NCBI GenBank assembly: GCA_024644945.1
Contig: JAHEGU010000014.1
Coordinates: 1 to 63,205 of the forward strand
From: Gammaproteobacteria bacterium
Lineage (GTDB): Bacteria > Pseudomonadota > Gammaproteobacteria > Arenicellales > Poriferihabitantaceae
DNA: 63,205 nt
Direction of reading: 5' to 3'
The notes under the pieces are model-generated. The model had not been told where the DNA came from. It was given only the letters and a program-made list of their open reading frames with translations, and made no database searches. Positions 16,203 through 25,121 of this stretch are shown in pieces. Numbering within the stretch: the first letter of the stretch is position 1; every line of letters begins with the position of its first letter. Made by a program: the position numbers and the translations under genes.

Positions 16203-18866
16203 CTAGCCGAGATACTCCGCCAGGCGATCGTGCAGACACTGGCGCTGGTCTTCTGTATTCACCGGGTTGCCATCCCGGTCGGTAATGAAGAAGGTATCTT
16301 CGGCCCGTTCGCCCACTGTGGAAACTTTGGCCGATGCCAGTTTGACCTTGCACTCGTATAGCGCCAACGCCACATGATAGAGGAGTCCGGGTCGATCCTG
16401 AGACACGATTTCCATGACGGTGTAGTCCTTGGTTGCAGCATCGCTGAAACTGACGCGAGTGGCCACTTTGAACTGTTTCATGGTCCTTGGAAGCATGCGC
16501 TCCGCCGGCTGATAACTGATTTGCGGCGCCAACAGGCTTTGCTTCAATTCTAGGGTGGTGGATTGCAGCCATTTATTGTTGTAAGAAGCGCCGTCAGGAT
16601 CGGAGGCGATAAATACCAGCAGAGACAGTCCGGAGCGAGTAGTGTGAATGCGCGCGTCAAGGATGTTGAGATGGAGCTTGTCGAGGCCTCCGGTAATTCG
16701 TGGCAGCAGTTCTTCGGACTCAGGCGCAAGAACCAGGATTTGCTGTGCGCCGATATCTTTACGTGTGCGCGCCGTGACCAGCGGCAGATCGAGGGCGCCG
16801 GCGGAGGCGATCACTTCCGCATGCCAGGCACTCGAATTGGGACCATTGCGCAGAAAGTACTCGTCGCCAAGCTGGGCCCACAAGGTTTCCAGCATTTCCT
16901 GGGTAACTTTGTTTGATACCAGTTTGGTGATTGCCTGCTTGCGCGCCTCGATGCGTTCGGTAATGGCTTGGGCACCACTCAGGCCGGTGCGTAATCGTCG
17001 CGAAGTGGTCATGTAAAGATTGGACAGCAGCTTTCCTTTCCAATCGCTCCAGACCTTGGGGCTGGTGCCGCGAATGTCGGCGAAGGTAAGCAGGTACAGA
17101 TTATCCAGGTGTTCCTGGTCCCCGACGATTTCAGCAAACCGGTCGACGACGCGAGGATCAGTGATGTCTTCGCGCTGCGCGGTCCACGACATCACAAGGT
17201 GGTTGCGCACGAGCCATGCCGCAAATCGGGAGTCGTATTCTGACAGCCCTAATTGGGTACAGAATGTCAGGGCGATTTCCTCACCCACTTCGGAATGATC
17301 TCGACCACTGCCCTTGCCAATATCGTGACATAACGCCGCCAGGTAGAGTCGTTCCCTGGTGTTTTGCCTGCCCAGAAGGTCTGTGAGACTGGGGAATTCA
17401 TTGCGGTATTCGGTCATCGCCAGTCGTCGCAGATTGCCTACCACGAACAGAGAGTGGGCATCGACGGTGAAAACATGAAAAAGGTCGTGCTGCATCTGAC
17501 CCACAACCCGGCCAAACGCCGGGAAAAATGCACCGAGTACACCGTATGCACTCATGCGTCGAAGTGCGTGAGTCAGTCCGGTCTGATGTCGAAAAATTTC
17601 CAGAAAAACTTTTAAATGTGCCGGGTCGCAGCGAAACTGCTTATCGATCAGGTGAAGGCTGGCTCGCAGCTGCCGAATTGTGCTGGCTCGAACGCCCTTC
17701 AATGCGGGTCTTTTTTGCATCAACAGAAAGATCTCGAGCATCGCGACCGGATGATCGTTGAATACCTGATCGTGAGCCGCTTCGATAAAATTTCCAACAC
17801 TCTGGAATCGTTGATTAATCTGACGGACCTTGGCTTTCTTCGGCGTCAGTATGGCTTCCTGAAAGTGCTGCAGCAGCAATTCGTTCAGTAGCTGCATCTC
17901 CTTGGCGGTGCGGTAGTAGGCTTGCATCATCTGTTCCACCGCGAGATGGTTTTCCCCTTTCTTGTACCCGAGCTGCAAGGCCAGATCCGTCTGATAGTCA
18001 AAAAGCAGCCGATCTTCGCAGCGACCGGACAGGTAGTGCAGGCCGTTTCGTAATCGCCACAGAAAATCCCGATGACGGATCAGTGAGCGATACTCGGCTT
18101 CAGTGAGGAAACCATGTTCTACCAGCTCGCCAAGATCACTGGTACCGAAATATCGATTGGCCACCCAACTGATCATGTGCAGGTCTCTCAGCCCGCCTTT
18201 GCTCTCTTTTATATTCGGTTCGAGGTTGTAGGCTGTATCGCCGTACTGCAGATGGCGGTGTTCCTGTTCCTTGAGCTTGTATTTGAAGTACTTTTCGACC
18301 GGCCAAACACGCTTGTTTCGAAGCTTATCGTGAAGTGACCGGAAACGTTCCGGATCGCCATCCAACAACCTGGTTTCCATCAGATTGGTAGTTACCGAAA
18401 TGTCCTGTCTGGCGATTTCGATGCACTGCTTCAGAGTGCGGATACTGTGACCGACTTTCAGTCCGATATCCCAGCAGAATCTGATGAATTGTTCTGCAAA
18501 GTCATTGATTCCCGCGTCATCCTTGCCTGAGTTGTGCTTGTCATCAAGCAGAATCAGCAGGTCGATATCGGATTCGAGATTAATCTCCTTGCGACCGTAG
18601 CCCCCTGCTGCGATCAGGTCTGCCGGCTCGCTGATTGCACAGCCCTTGATAAAGCACCCCCAGCAGTATAGAAGTATCTGATCGAGCAGCCAGCTATGTT
18701 GTTTCGCCATGACCGCGGGACTGCCACCTTCCAGATGATACTCAGCAAGCAATGTTTTACCGTGAGACAGGGCCTGCTGACAGGATTTAAGTGCACCGGG
18801 CAAATCTTCGGTGGGGTCCACCAGCAGTCGGCAATCGAGCAGCTCGTGATGGGACAGGCGGCTCAT
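16203..18866 (-). CDS. glnD: bifunctional uridylyltransferase/uridylyl-removing enzyme
   Basis: Senses glutamine and modifies the PII protein to control nitrogen assimilation. The 887-residue protein has the expected layout: nucleotidyltransferase domain with GGYGRKEINLESDIDLLILLDD (about 87-108), central linker helices, an HD hydrolase domain with LCHDIGKGSGRDHSEVGEEIA (about 520), and two C-terminal ACT domains (from about residue 700; the second starts near MEIVSQDRPGLLYHVALALY). All catalytic motifs look intact. The order map-glnD is common in gammaproteobacteria. Nitrogen sensing fits the ammonia-releasing nitrile pathway nearby only in a general sense. Confidence 0.97.
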   Translation of the reverse strand: MSRLSHHELLDCRLLVDPTEDLPGALKSCQQALSHGKTLLAEYHLEGGSPAVMAKQHSWLLDQILLYCWGCFIKGCAISEPADLIAAGGYGRKEINLESDIDLLILLDDKHNSGKDDAGINDFAEQFIRFCWDIGLKVGHSIRTLKQCIEIARQDISVTTNLMETRLLDGDPERFRSLHDKLRNKRVWPVEKYFKYKLKEQEHRHLQYGDTAYNLEPNIKESKGGLRDLHMISWVANRYFGTSDLGELVEHGFLTEAEYRSLIRHRDFLWRLRNGLHYLSGRCEDRLLFDYQTDLALQLGYKKGENHLAVEQMMQAYYRTAKEMQLLNELLLQHFQEAILTPKKAKVRQINQRFQSVGNFIEAAHDQVFNDHPVAMLEIFLLMQKRPALKGVRASTIRQLRASLHLIDKQFRCDPAHLKVFLEIFRHQTGLTHALRRMSAYGVLGAFFPAFGRVVGQMQHDLFHVFTVDAHSLFVVGNLRRLAMTEYRNEFPSLTDLLGRQNTRERLYLAALCHDIGKGSGRDHSEVGEEIALTFCTQLGLSEYDSRFAAWLVRNHLVMSWTAQREDITDPRVVDRFAEIVGDQEHLDNLYLLTFADIRGTSPKVWSDWKGKLLSNLYMTTSRRLRTGLSGAQAITERIEARKQAITKLVSNKVTQEMLETLWAQLGDEYFLRNGPNSSAWHAEVIASAGALDLPLVTARTRKDIGAQQILVLAPESEELLPRITGGLDKLHLNILDARIHTTRSGLSLLVFIASDPDGASYNNKWLQSTTLELKQSLLAPQISYQPAERMLPRTMKQFKVATRVSFSDAATKDYTVMEIVSQDRPGLLYHVALALYECKVKLASAKVSTVGERAEDTFFITDRDGNPVNTEDQRQCLHDRLAEYLG

Positions 18867-18909
18867 GAGATTTCAGGGATCAGAAGTTGTGGGTCTGAAT
18901 GCGCGTGCT

Positions 18910-19665
18910 TCAGGACGAAACCGTTAGGATTTCGTGACCGCCGTCGGTTACCAGTATGGTGTGCTCCCACTGCGCCGAGAGACTGCGATCTCGGGTGACA
19001 ACGGTCCACTGGTCGGGCATCAGTCGGGTTTCCTTTTTGCCTGCGTTCAACATCGGCTCGATGGTAAAGGTCATACCGGCTTCCAGGGTCATGCCGGTGT
19101 CCGGCTGTCCATAGTGCAGCACCTGTGGCTCTTCATGAAATACCCTGCCGATACCGTGGCCGCAATACTCCCTGACCACAGAAAAACCATTACCCTCGGC
19201 GTGCTTTTGTATCGCGTGGCCAATATCGCCAAGTCTGATTCCTGGCCGCACCAGATCGATACCGGCCTGCAAGCATTGTTTGCATATGTCCACCAACCGC
19301 TTGGCACGGATAGAAGGTTCTCCAATGAAAAACATGCGGCTAGTGTCACCATGATATCCATCTTTGATCACGGTGATATCGACGTTGACAATGTCTCCAT
19401 TCTTAAGTTTTTTGTTAGAAGGAATGCCGTGACAAATGACGTTGTTGACCGAGGTGCAGATCGACTTGGGAAAGCCGCGATAATTAAGCGGCGCAGGAAT
19501 GGCCTTCTGCTCATTGACAATATGGTCATGACAAAGTGTATTGAGCTCGTCCGTGGTAATGCCGTTCTTAACGTGCGGTGTGATCATGTCCAGCACTTCT
19601 GACGCGAGACGCCCGGCTACGCGCATTTTTTCGATTTCTTCTGAGTTTTTTATAGTAACGGGCAT
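18910..19665 (-). CDS. map: type I methionine aminopeptidase
   Basis: Removes the initiator methionine from nascent proteins. The chosen start MPVTIKNSEEIEKMRVAGRL (ATG at 19663-19665) gives 251 residues and the normal N-terminus; a longer frame adds 14 unlikely residues. Metal ligands are visible in VNVDITVIKDGYHGDTSRMF (two Asp), GHGIGRVFHEEP (His, with a neighbouring His) and TFTIEPMLNAG (Glu), with a final Glu in the C-terminal SAQWEHTILV. It is divergent from rpsB, as in most proteobacteria. Confidence 0.96.
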   Translation of the reverse strand: MPVTIKNSEEIEKMRVAGRLASEVLDMITPHVKNGITTDELNTLCHDHIVNEQKAIPAPLNYRGFPKSICTSVNNVICHGIPSNKKLKNGDIVNVDITVIKDGYHGDTSRMFFIGEPSIRAKRLVDICKQCLQAGIDLVRPGIRLGDIGHAIQKHAEGNGFSVVREYCGHGIGRVFHEEPQVLHYGQPDTGMTLEAGMTFTIEPMLNAGKKETRLMPDQWTVVTRDRSLSAQWEHTILVTDGGHEILTVSS

Positions 19666-19714
19666 GTTTACAGGGCAGGGCGCAAAAAAGAGGGCTAATG
19701 CTCCCAAATTCCGC

Positions 19715-19743
19715 TTTTTTCTTCAACTGTTTTTAGGTAAAAT
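19715..19743 (+). promoter_or_regulatory. possible promoter for rpsB-tsf
   Basis: A TAAAAT -10-like box (19738-19743) lies 17 bases from a T-run (TTTTTT, 19715-19720) that is only a poor -35 match. It lies about 180 bases upstream of rpsB, leaving a long leader. An S2-responsive leader structure is known in gammaproteobacteria, but it was not verified here. Confidence 0.3.
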
Positions 19744-19926
19744 CCGCCGCCCTAAAGCACCCGGGCCGCTATTTTATGCAGCTTTCGGGTATCTAATCCG
19801 CACACGGCGATTATGTCTGCCCGGGTGCCTCTTGAAACGACGTCCGCGAAATCATCCAAGGTCGAAGTCACAGAGGTCGGCAGATAGTAACCGTGGAGGC
19901 ATTAACCCATCACATGAAATTTGAAA

Positions 19927-20985
19927 ATGGCTGACATCACCATGCGCCAGCTGCTGAAGGCTGGCGTGCACTTCGGGCACCAGACCCGTTACTGGTCCCC
20001 CAAAATGGCGCCTTATATCTTTGGCGACCGTAATAAGATTCACATCATCAACCTGGATAAAACCATGCCGATGATGCGAGATGCATTGAATTATATTGGC
20101 ACAGTGGCGGCGCAGGGCGGCAAGGTCTTGTTCGTCGGTACCAAGCGACAGGCTGGACGTCAGGTGCGCGAACAAGCGACCCGTGCCGGATGCCCTTACG
20201 TCGACTATCGCTGGCTCGGCGGCATGCTGACCAACTTCAAGACGGTAAAAAACTCCATCGCAAGGCTGAAAGACCTGGAGCAACGAATTGAGTCCGGCGC
20301 CACGCAGCGACTGAGTAAAAAAGAAGCACTGACGATCGAGCGCGAACGTGCCAAACTGGATAAAACCCTGTCTGGAATAAAGGACATGGGCGGACTGCCA
20401 AGCGCGCTATTTGTGATTGATGTCGAAGAGGAATACATCGCGGTGGCCGAGGCCAATAAACTGGGTATTCCAGTAGTGGCGGTGGTCGACACCAATTGCT
20501 CTCTGGATGGCATTGAATATGTGATTCCTGGTAATGATGATTCCACTAGAGCCATCAGTTTGTACCTTCAGGCGGCGGCGGACGCGGTAATAGAAGCGCG
20601 ATCTTCGGTTCGGGCCGCACCGATCGCAGCGAGCGGTGACAAAGATGAATATATCGAGCTCGATGAGTCAGGTGAGGTGATCGAATCGACAGGCGAAGGC
20701 GAGGCTGTCGAGATTTCTGAGCCAGTGGCAGAAGTTAAAGAAGCTGAAGAAGCTAAAGAAGCTGAAGAAGCTAAAGAAGCTGAAGAAGCTAAAGGAGCTA
20801 AAGAAGCTGAAGAAGCCCCCGCTGAAACCGAAGAACCCGCTAAAGCCGAAGAACCCACTAAAGCCGACGCCGCTGACTCTGAAGCAGTCGCTGCAGAGAA
20901 GAAAGTGACCAAGAAAAAGGTGAGCAAGAAAAAGGTCAGTAAGAAAAAGGTCGTGCGCAAGAAAAAGGAAGCCAGTAGCGAGTAA
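19927..20985 (+). CDS. rpsB: 30S ribosomal protein S2 with long charged C-terminal extension
   Basis: Core S2 is intact: [20 protein letters not shown], the [16 protein letters not shown] segment, and [21 protein letters not shown] (to about residue 230). The usual protein has roughly 240-250 residues; this one has 352. The extra tail is acidic and alanine-rich, with EAEEAK repeats, then switches to lysine-rich repeats (KKKVSKKKV type). The start is ATG at 19927; a TTG two codons upstream is less likely. It is followed by tsf, pyrH and frr in the normal order. Confidence 0.95.
   Translation: MADITMRQLLKAGVHFGHQTRYWSPKMAPYIFGDRNKIHIINLDKTMPMMRDALNYIGTVAAQGGKVLFVGTKRQAGRQVREQATRAGCPYVDYRWLGGMLTNFKTVKNSIARLKDLEQRIESGATQRLSKKEALTIERERAKLDKTLSGIKDMGGLPSALFVIDVEEEYIAVAEANKLGIPVVAVVDTNCSLDGIEYVIPGNDDSTRAISLYLQAAADAVIEARSSVRAAPIAASGDKDEYIELDESGEVIESTGEGEAVEISEPVAEVKEAEEAKEAEEAKEAEEAKGAKEAEEAPAETEEPAKAEEPTKADAADSEAVAAEKKVTKKKVSKKKVSKKKVVRKKKEASSE
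20740..20793 (+). repeat. three perfect 18-bp tandem repeats in rpsB
   Basis: GAAGCTGAAGAAGCTAAA occurs three times head to tail (20740-20757, 20758-20775, 20776-20793), encoding EAEEAK, followed by a diverged partial copy. Identical copies at the DNA level suggest recent slippage or unequal crossing-over, so the tail length may vary between strains. Confidence 0.9.
20905..20967 (+). repeat. 15-bp lysine-encoding repeats at the rpsB 3' end
   Basis: Units of the form GT-N-(A/G)-N-N-AAGAAAAAG recur three times and then in a longer fourth variant, encoding [15 protein letters not shown] and VVRKKK. They form the basic end of the S2 tail, directly after the acidic repeats. Confidence 0.8.
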
Positions 20986-21072
20986 GCGCAGGCTTTCGCG
21001 AGCTTTACTGGCGCACGTTTCGAACATTTACGAACTAAACAGCATACGCTAAAGACAGAGGACCTAGTACTC

Positions 21073-21945
21073 ATGGCTATAACTGCATCTATGGTAAAGG
21101 AGCTGCGCGAACGCACCGGCGCTGGCATGATGGAATGTAAAAAGGTATTGACGCAGACTGACGGCGACATGGAAGCCGCAATTGAAGAACTTCGAATTAA
21201 AGGCGCCGCGGCGGCGGAGAAGAAAGCCGGTCGTATCGCTGCCGAGGGTGTCATTGTGGCAACCAGCAGCACCGATGCAGGCGCGCTGGTTGAAATCAAC
21301 TGTGAAACCGATTTTGTGGCTAAAGACGACTCTTTCAAGACGTTCTGCAGCAACGTATCGGAAGCGGTCTTAAGTGGCAATCCGACAGACAATCAGGCAC
21401 TGGCCGAAACTGCTCTAGGTGCTGGTGGCACCGTGGAAACCGCGCGTCAGGAGCTGATCGCCAAAATCGGCGAGAATATCAGCGTCCGTCGTTTCATTCG
21501 GTTCGATGCTGAGGGCGGCAACGTGAGCTCATACCTGCATGGTAATCGCATTGGTGTCATGGTCAAAATGGAAAACGGCAACGATGAGCTTGGTAGGGAT
21601 ATTGCCATGCATATTGCAGCCAGCAGCCCGCTTTGCGTGTCGGAAGAGGAAATGGATCAAGAGGTGTTGGCCCGTGAAAAAGATATTTTCATCGCTCAGG
21701 CCAAAGAGAGTGGTAAGCCTGACGACATTATCGAAAAAATGATTGGGGGTCGGATTAAAAAGTTTCTCAAGGAAAATACTTTGCTCGGACAGCCTTTTGT
21801 AAAAAATCCTGACCAGACTGTGGCACAGTTGCTGAACGAAACCGGAGCCAGCGTGGCGCAGATGGTGCGTTATGAAGTCGGTGAAGGTCTTGAGAAAAGA
21901 GAAGACGATTTTGTAGCCGAGGTTATGGCGCAGGCTAACGCCTGA
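21073..21945 (+). CDS. tsf: elongation factor Ts
   Basis: Nucleotide exchange factor for EF-Tu. The N-terminal UBA-like region MVKELRERTGAGMMECKKVL and the functional TDFVAKDDSF motif are present, and the length of 290 residues is normal. It lies 87 bases after rpsB, in the conserved rpsB-tsf pair. The start ATG at 21073 is followed by the canonical AITASMVKELR. Confidence 0.97.
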   Translation: MAITASMVKELRERTGAGMMECKKVLTQTDGDMEAAIEELRIKGAAAAEKKAGRIAAEGVIVATSSTDAGALVEINCETDFVAKDDSFKTFCSNVSEAVLSGNPTDNQALAETALGAGGTVETARQELIAKIGENISVRRFIRFDAEGGNVSSYLHGNRIGVMVKMENGNDELGRDIAMHIAASSPLCVSEEEMDQEVLAREKDIFIAQAKESGKPDDIIEKMIGGRIKKFLKENTLLGQPFVKNPDQTVAQLLNETGASVAQMVRYEVGEGLEKREDDFVAEVMAQANA

Positions 21946-21958
21946 ATAGGGGCTGCCG

Positions 21959-22696
21959 ATGACCGAGGCCCCATCTCCAGTATGGCAACGGGTGTTGCTG
22001 AAGCTGAGCGGCGAAGCGCTGGCGGGTGATGGAAAGTTTGGCATCGAGGGCGATATTCTCGCTAGTACTGCAGCTGAATTGAAAAAAATTGTCGACCTTG
22101 GAATTGAGCTTGGTGTAGTCATTGGCGGCGGTAATTTCTTTCGTGGAATGAGCGCAGCGGCCCAGGGCATGGACCGGGTAGGCTCTGATTACATCGGTAT
22201 GCTGGCCACTGCCATGAACGCACTGGCGTTGCAACAGGCACTTAGCGCCCTAGGGGTATCGGCTCGAGTCCAATCGGCCATCGAAATCCGTGGGGTTGCC
22301 GAGCCCTATATTCGTAACCGTGCGCTCAAGCACCTGCAGCAGGGAAGAGTGGTGATTTTCGCTGGCGGTACCGGTAACCCATTATTTACTACCGATACCG
22401 CAGCAAGCCTGCGTGCGCTCGAAATCAACGCCGAAATCATGGTTAAGGCGACCCGAGTAGACGGGGTTTATGACGACGATCCTGAGAAGAATCCCCACGC
22501 TATGCGTTTTGAGCGCCTAGAATTTGCCGATGTGCTGAACAAACGCCTGCGCGTGATGGATATGACCGCAATTACCTTGTGCCAGGAAAACCAGCTGCCA
22601 ATACAAGTACTGAATCTGCATAAACCTGGTGACCTGATCAAGATGATGATGGGCGAACCGGTGGGGACATTAATCATGGACAAGCCTGACGACTGA
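21959..22696 (+). CDS. pyrH: UMP kinase
   Basis: Phosphorylates UMP to UDP. This amino-acid-kinase-family protein of 245 residues has LLKLSGEALAGD, the glycine-rich VIGGGNFFRG, DYIGMLATAMNALALQ, and the phosphate-binding FAGGTGNPLFTTDTAA. It follows tsf by 13 bases and precedes frr, the normal order. An imperfect hairpin (GCCTGAC at 22684-22690 with GTCAGGC at 22714-22720) spans its stop codon. Confidence 0.97.
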   Translation: MTEAPSPVWQRVLLKLSGEALAGDGKFGIEGDILASTAAELKKIVDLGIELGVVIGGGNFFRGMSAAAQGMDRVGSDYIGMLATAMNALALQQALSALGVSARVQSAIEIRGVAEPYIRNRALKHLQQGRVVIFAGGTGNPLFTTDTAASLRALEINAEIMVKATRVDGVYDDDPEKNPHAMRFERLEFADVLNKRLRVMDMTAITLCQENQLPIQVLNLHKPGDLIKMMMGEPVGTLIMDKPDD

Positions 22697-22821
22697 CCTT
22701 TGATTTGGCGCAAGTCAGGCCGCTATTATGCTGAGCCCATGTCCCTGGCCTTGCATCAAACTTTTGGTACAACAATCATGCTTACTGTGAGAACTGCTTC
22801 TAATCCCAATCTAAGGGTTCG

Positions 22822-22850
22822 TGGCGTCGCCCCTATAAGAAACCTATAAT
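22822..22850 (+). promoter_or_regulatory. possible promoter upstream of frr
   Basis: A perfect TATAAT (22845-22850) lies about 40 bases upstream of the frr ATG, in a 194-base gap after pyrH. The -35 region (around GTGGCG/TGGCGT) is a poor match, so this is a -10-only prediction. It would give frr and the isoprenoid/envelope genes a promoter independent of rpsB-tsf-pyrH. Confidence 0.35.
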
Positions 22851-22890
22851 ACGGCCTCGCTCATTAATAACGATTACTAGAGAAGTTGAC

Positions 22891-23448
22891 ATGATTGATG
22901 AAATCCAGAAAGACGCGGAAGACCGTATGAAGAAATCGGTAGAGTCCACCCGTGATGCGATGAGCAGAATCCGCACCGGCCGCGCCACTCCGGCGTTACT
23001 GGAGCATCTCAATGTTGACTATTATGGCACTGCGACCCCGATTCCGCAGGTGGCTACTGTGGCGGTGTCGGATGCTCGTACACTGACGGTTCAACCGTGG
23101 GAGAAAAACATGCTGTCTGTGATCGAGCGCGCGATCCTGGAATCGGATCTTGGACTGAATCCGATAACCGCTGGTGAAACAATGCGTATTCCATTGCCAC
23201 CGATGACTGAAGAACGTCGAATCACAATGGTTAAGGTGGTAAAGAGCGAGGGCGAAGATGGCAAGATTGCAATTCGTAACATTCGACGGGATGCGATTCA
23301 AACGGTGAGAGAGTTGCTGAAAGAGAAAGAGATTACCGAGGACGAAGAAAAGCAGTCCGAGGGAGAGCTTCAGAAAATTACGGACAAATACGTTGCCATG
23401 GTGGACCAGGTGGTGGCAGATAAAGAAAAGGAAGTGATGGAGGTTTGA
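22891..23448 (+). CDS. frr: ribosome recycling factor
   Basis: Splits post-termination ribosomes with EF-G. The 185-residue protein is of normal length, with the three-helix-bundle signatures MIDEIQKDAEDRMKKSVEST, RTGRATPALLEHLNVDYYG and the C-terminal EDEEKQSEGELQKITDKYV. A ribosome binding site AGAGAAG precedes the ATG. It sits between pyrH and uppS as expected. Confidence 0.97.
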   Translation: MIDEIQKDAEDRMKKSVESTRDAMSRIRTGRATPALLEHLNVDYYGTATPIPQVATVAVSDARTLTVQPWEKNMLSVIERAILESDLGLNPITAGETMRIPLPPMTEERRITMVKVVKSEGEDGKIAIRNIRRDAIQTVRELLKEKEITEDEEKQSEGELQKITDKYVAMVDQVVADKEKEVMEV

Positions 23449-23497
23449 GTTCGGCGTTAATAAAAATGCGGAACTTCACATACAAGGTATCAAGCAG

Positions 23498-24268
23498 ATG
23501 TTGATGGGGCAGGAAATTGCGGTGGATGCAGAGGCAGATAACAAACCCAGGCATATCGCTATTATCATGGATGGCAATGGCAGATGGGCGCGCAAGCGCG
23601 GCCTGCCCAGAGTAGCTGGACATCGGCGTGGCGTCGAGACCGTTAAGAACATGGTGCCAATCTGCGGCAAGCGGGGTATCCCATACCTCACTTTGTTTGC
23701 TTTCAGTAGTGAAAACTGGAGGCGGCCGAGCACCGAGGTAAAGCTGCTGATTGAGTTGCTTCATACCACTCTCGAGACTGAAATGCGACGCCTGCATGAG
23801 CACAATGTCAGGCTGCGGGTTATCGGTGATTTATCGCGTTTCCCTAAGAAGTTGCAACATAAGATTGATCAGGCGCATCAGCTGACTCGTGATAATAGAG
23901 CGCTCAATCTGACTATCGCAATTAACTATGGTGGCCAGTGGGACATCACCCAGGCCTGTCGATCGATAGCGCAATTGGTGGCCGGGGGAGAGTTGTCTGC
24001 GGACGCGATCACACCAGCGTTGATCGAATCTCATCTCTGTACCAGCGAACTGCCGCCGCCCGACCTGTTTATTCGAACCGGTGGTGAGCAGCGCGTCAGT
24101 AATTTTCTACTATGGCAGCTGGCCTACACAGAGCTCTATTTTTGTGACACCTACTGGCCTGATTTCGATGAAGACAGCGTCGACCGTGCACTGGCGCAGT
24201 TCGCCAGTCGTCAACGTCGTTACGGCAAAACAGCGGAACAGATTAAGACCGGATCCGGGCTGGCCTGA
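23498..24268 (+). CDS. uppS: undecaprenyl diphosphate synthase
   Basis: Cis-prenyltransferase that makes the C55 carrier lipid for peptidoglycan and LPS synthesis. The P-loop-like IIMDGNGRWARKRG is at about residues 24-37, with the FAFSSENWRRP motif and the C-terminal PPDLFIRTGGEQRVSNFLLWQLAYTELYF region. It has 256 residues; a second ATG two codons downstream (23504) is an alternative start. It precedes cdsA and dxr. Confidence 0.97.
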   Translation: MLMGQEIAVDAEADNKPRHIAIIMDGNGRWARKRGLPRVAGHRRGVETVKNMVPICGKRGIPYLTLFAFSSENWRRPSTEVKLLIELLHTTLETEMRRLHEHNVRLRVIGDLSRFPKKLQHKIDQAHQLTRDNRALNLTIAINYGGQWDITQACRSIAQLVAGGELSADAITPALIESHLCTSELPPPDLFIRTGGEQRVSNFLLWQLAYTELYFCDTYWPDFDEDSVDRALAQFASRQRRYGKTAEQIKTGSGLA

Positions 24269-24299
24269 TCGGTCATATCCAAAGACCGATTAGTCACCG

Positions 24300-25121
24300 A
24301 TGATTACAAGAATTATTACCGCTCTGGTACTGGCGCCCGCCGTAATCGGCCTGGTCCTGTACCTGCCTGGATCATTATTCGCGGAGGTGCTGTTGCTGGT
24401 GATGGTGATTGGCTTATTTGAATGGGACCACCTCACTACACGTTCGAATCGGGTTTTTGTGATCTCGGCGATGGCTCTGCTGGTGTTGGCCATAATCGCT
24501 TATTTGCTGTCAAGCCAGTTTATTAAAAACACTTTATCCGACCCGTTGCCGCCGATTGCGATCGTCGGGGCGCTGTTCTGGCTGCTGCAGATCGGTACGC
24601 TATCCAAAGGGATCGAACACAGGCGACCGCCTCGCGCCGAGATGGGTTATGGCATTCTGGTGGCGTTTTGTGCCTGGGGGGCCATGGTCTGGCTCCGCCA
24701 TAGCGACGATACCGGTGCACTAGTTGTTTTATTTGCAATGATGGTGGTCTGGGCTGCCGATATCTTCGCTTACTTTACTGGGGTTAATTTCGGCCGCAAC
24801 AAGCTGGCACCTTCTATCAGCCCGGGAAAATCCATTGAAGGCGTGGTGGGTGGAATGGTGGGTGCAATACTGGTGGCCTGGATTGGCGCTTCCACCCTGC
24901 TTCAATTTTCCGGCAGTAAACTAATCGCATGGTTAATGGCAGCGGCCGCCGCCGCTGCAATCAGCGTAGTAGGAGATTTATATATCAGTCGTCTCAAGCG
25001 CCAGGTCGGCGTCAAGGACAGCGGTAAGTTGCTGCCGGGGCACGGCGGCGTTCTCGATCGTATCGACGGTCTGCTGGCAGCAATGCCGGTATTTGCCTCG
25101 TGCTGGTGGTTGTTACAATGA
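24300..25121 (+). CDS. cdsA: phosphatidate cytidylyltransferase
   Basis: Makes CDP-diacylglycerol for phospholipid synthesis at the inner membrane. A 273-residue polytopic protein with the signature near the C-terminus: SVVGDLYISRLKRQVGVKDSGKLLPGHGGVLDRIDGL, given here only as the landmark VKDSGKLLPGHGG. The stop overlaps the dxr start (ATGA at 25118-25121), so translation is coupled. Confidence 0.96.
   Translation: MITRIITALVLAPAVIGLVLYLPGSLFAEVLLLVMVIGLFEWDHLTTRSNRVFVISAMALLVLAIIAYLLSSQFIKNTLSDPLPPIAIVGALFWLLQIGTLSKGIEHRRPPRAEMGYGILVAFCAWGAMVWLRHSDDTGALVVLFAMMVVWAADIFAYFTGVNFGRNKLAPSISPGKSIEGVVGGMVGAILVAWIGASTLLQFSGSKLIAWLMAAAAAAAISVVGDLYISRLKRQVGVKDSGKLLPGHGGVLDRIDGLLAAMPVFASCWWLLQ

Noticed and set aside
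20568..21392. Long open frame (274 codons) on the minus strand across the rpsB tail and the tsf start
   Set aside because: It is the antisense of the rpsB repeats and of conserved tsf sequence; its serine/phenylalanine/leucine-rich protein simply mirrors lysine and glutamate codons.
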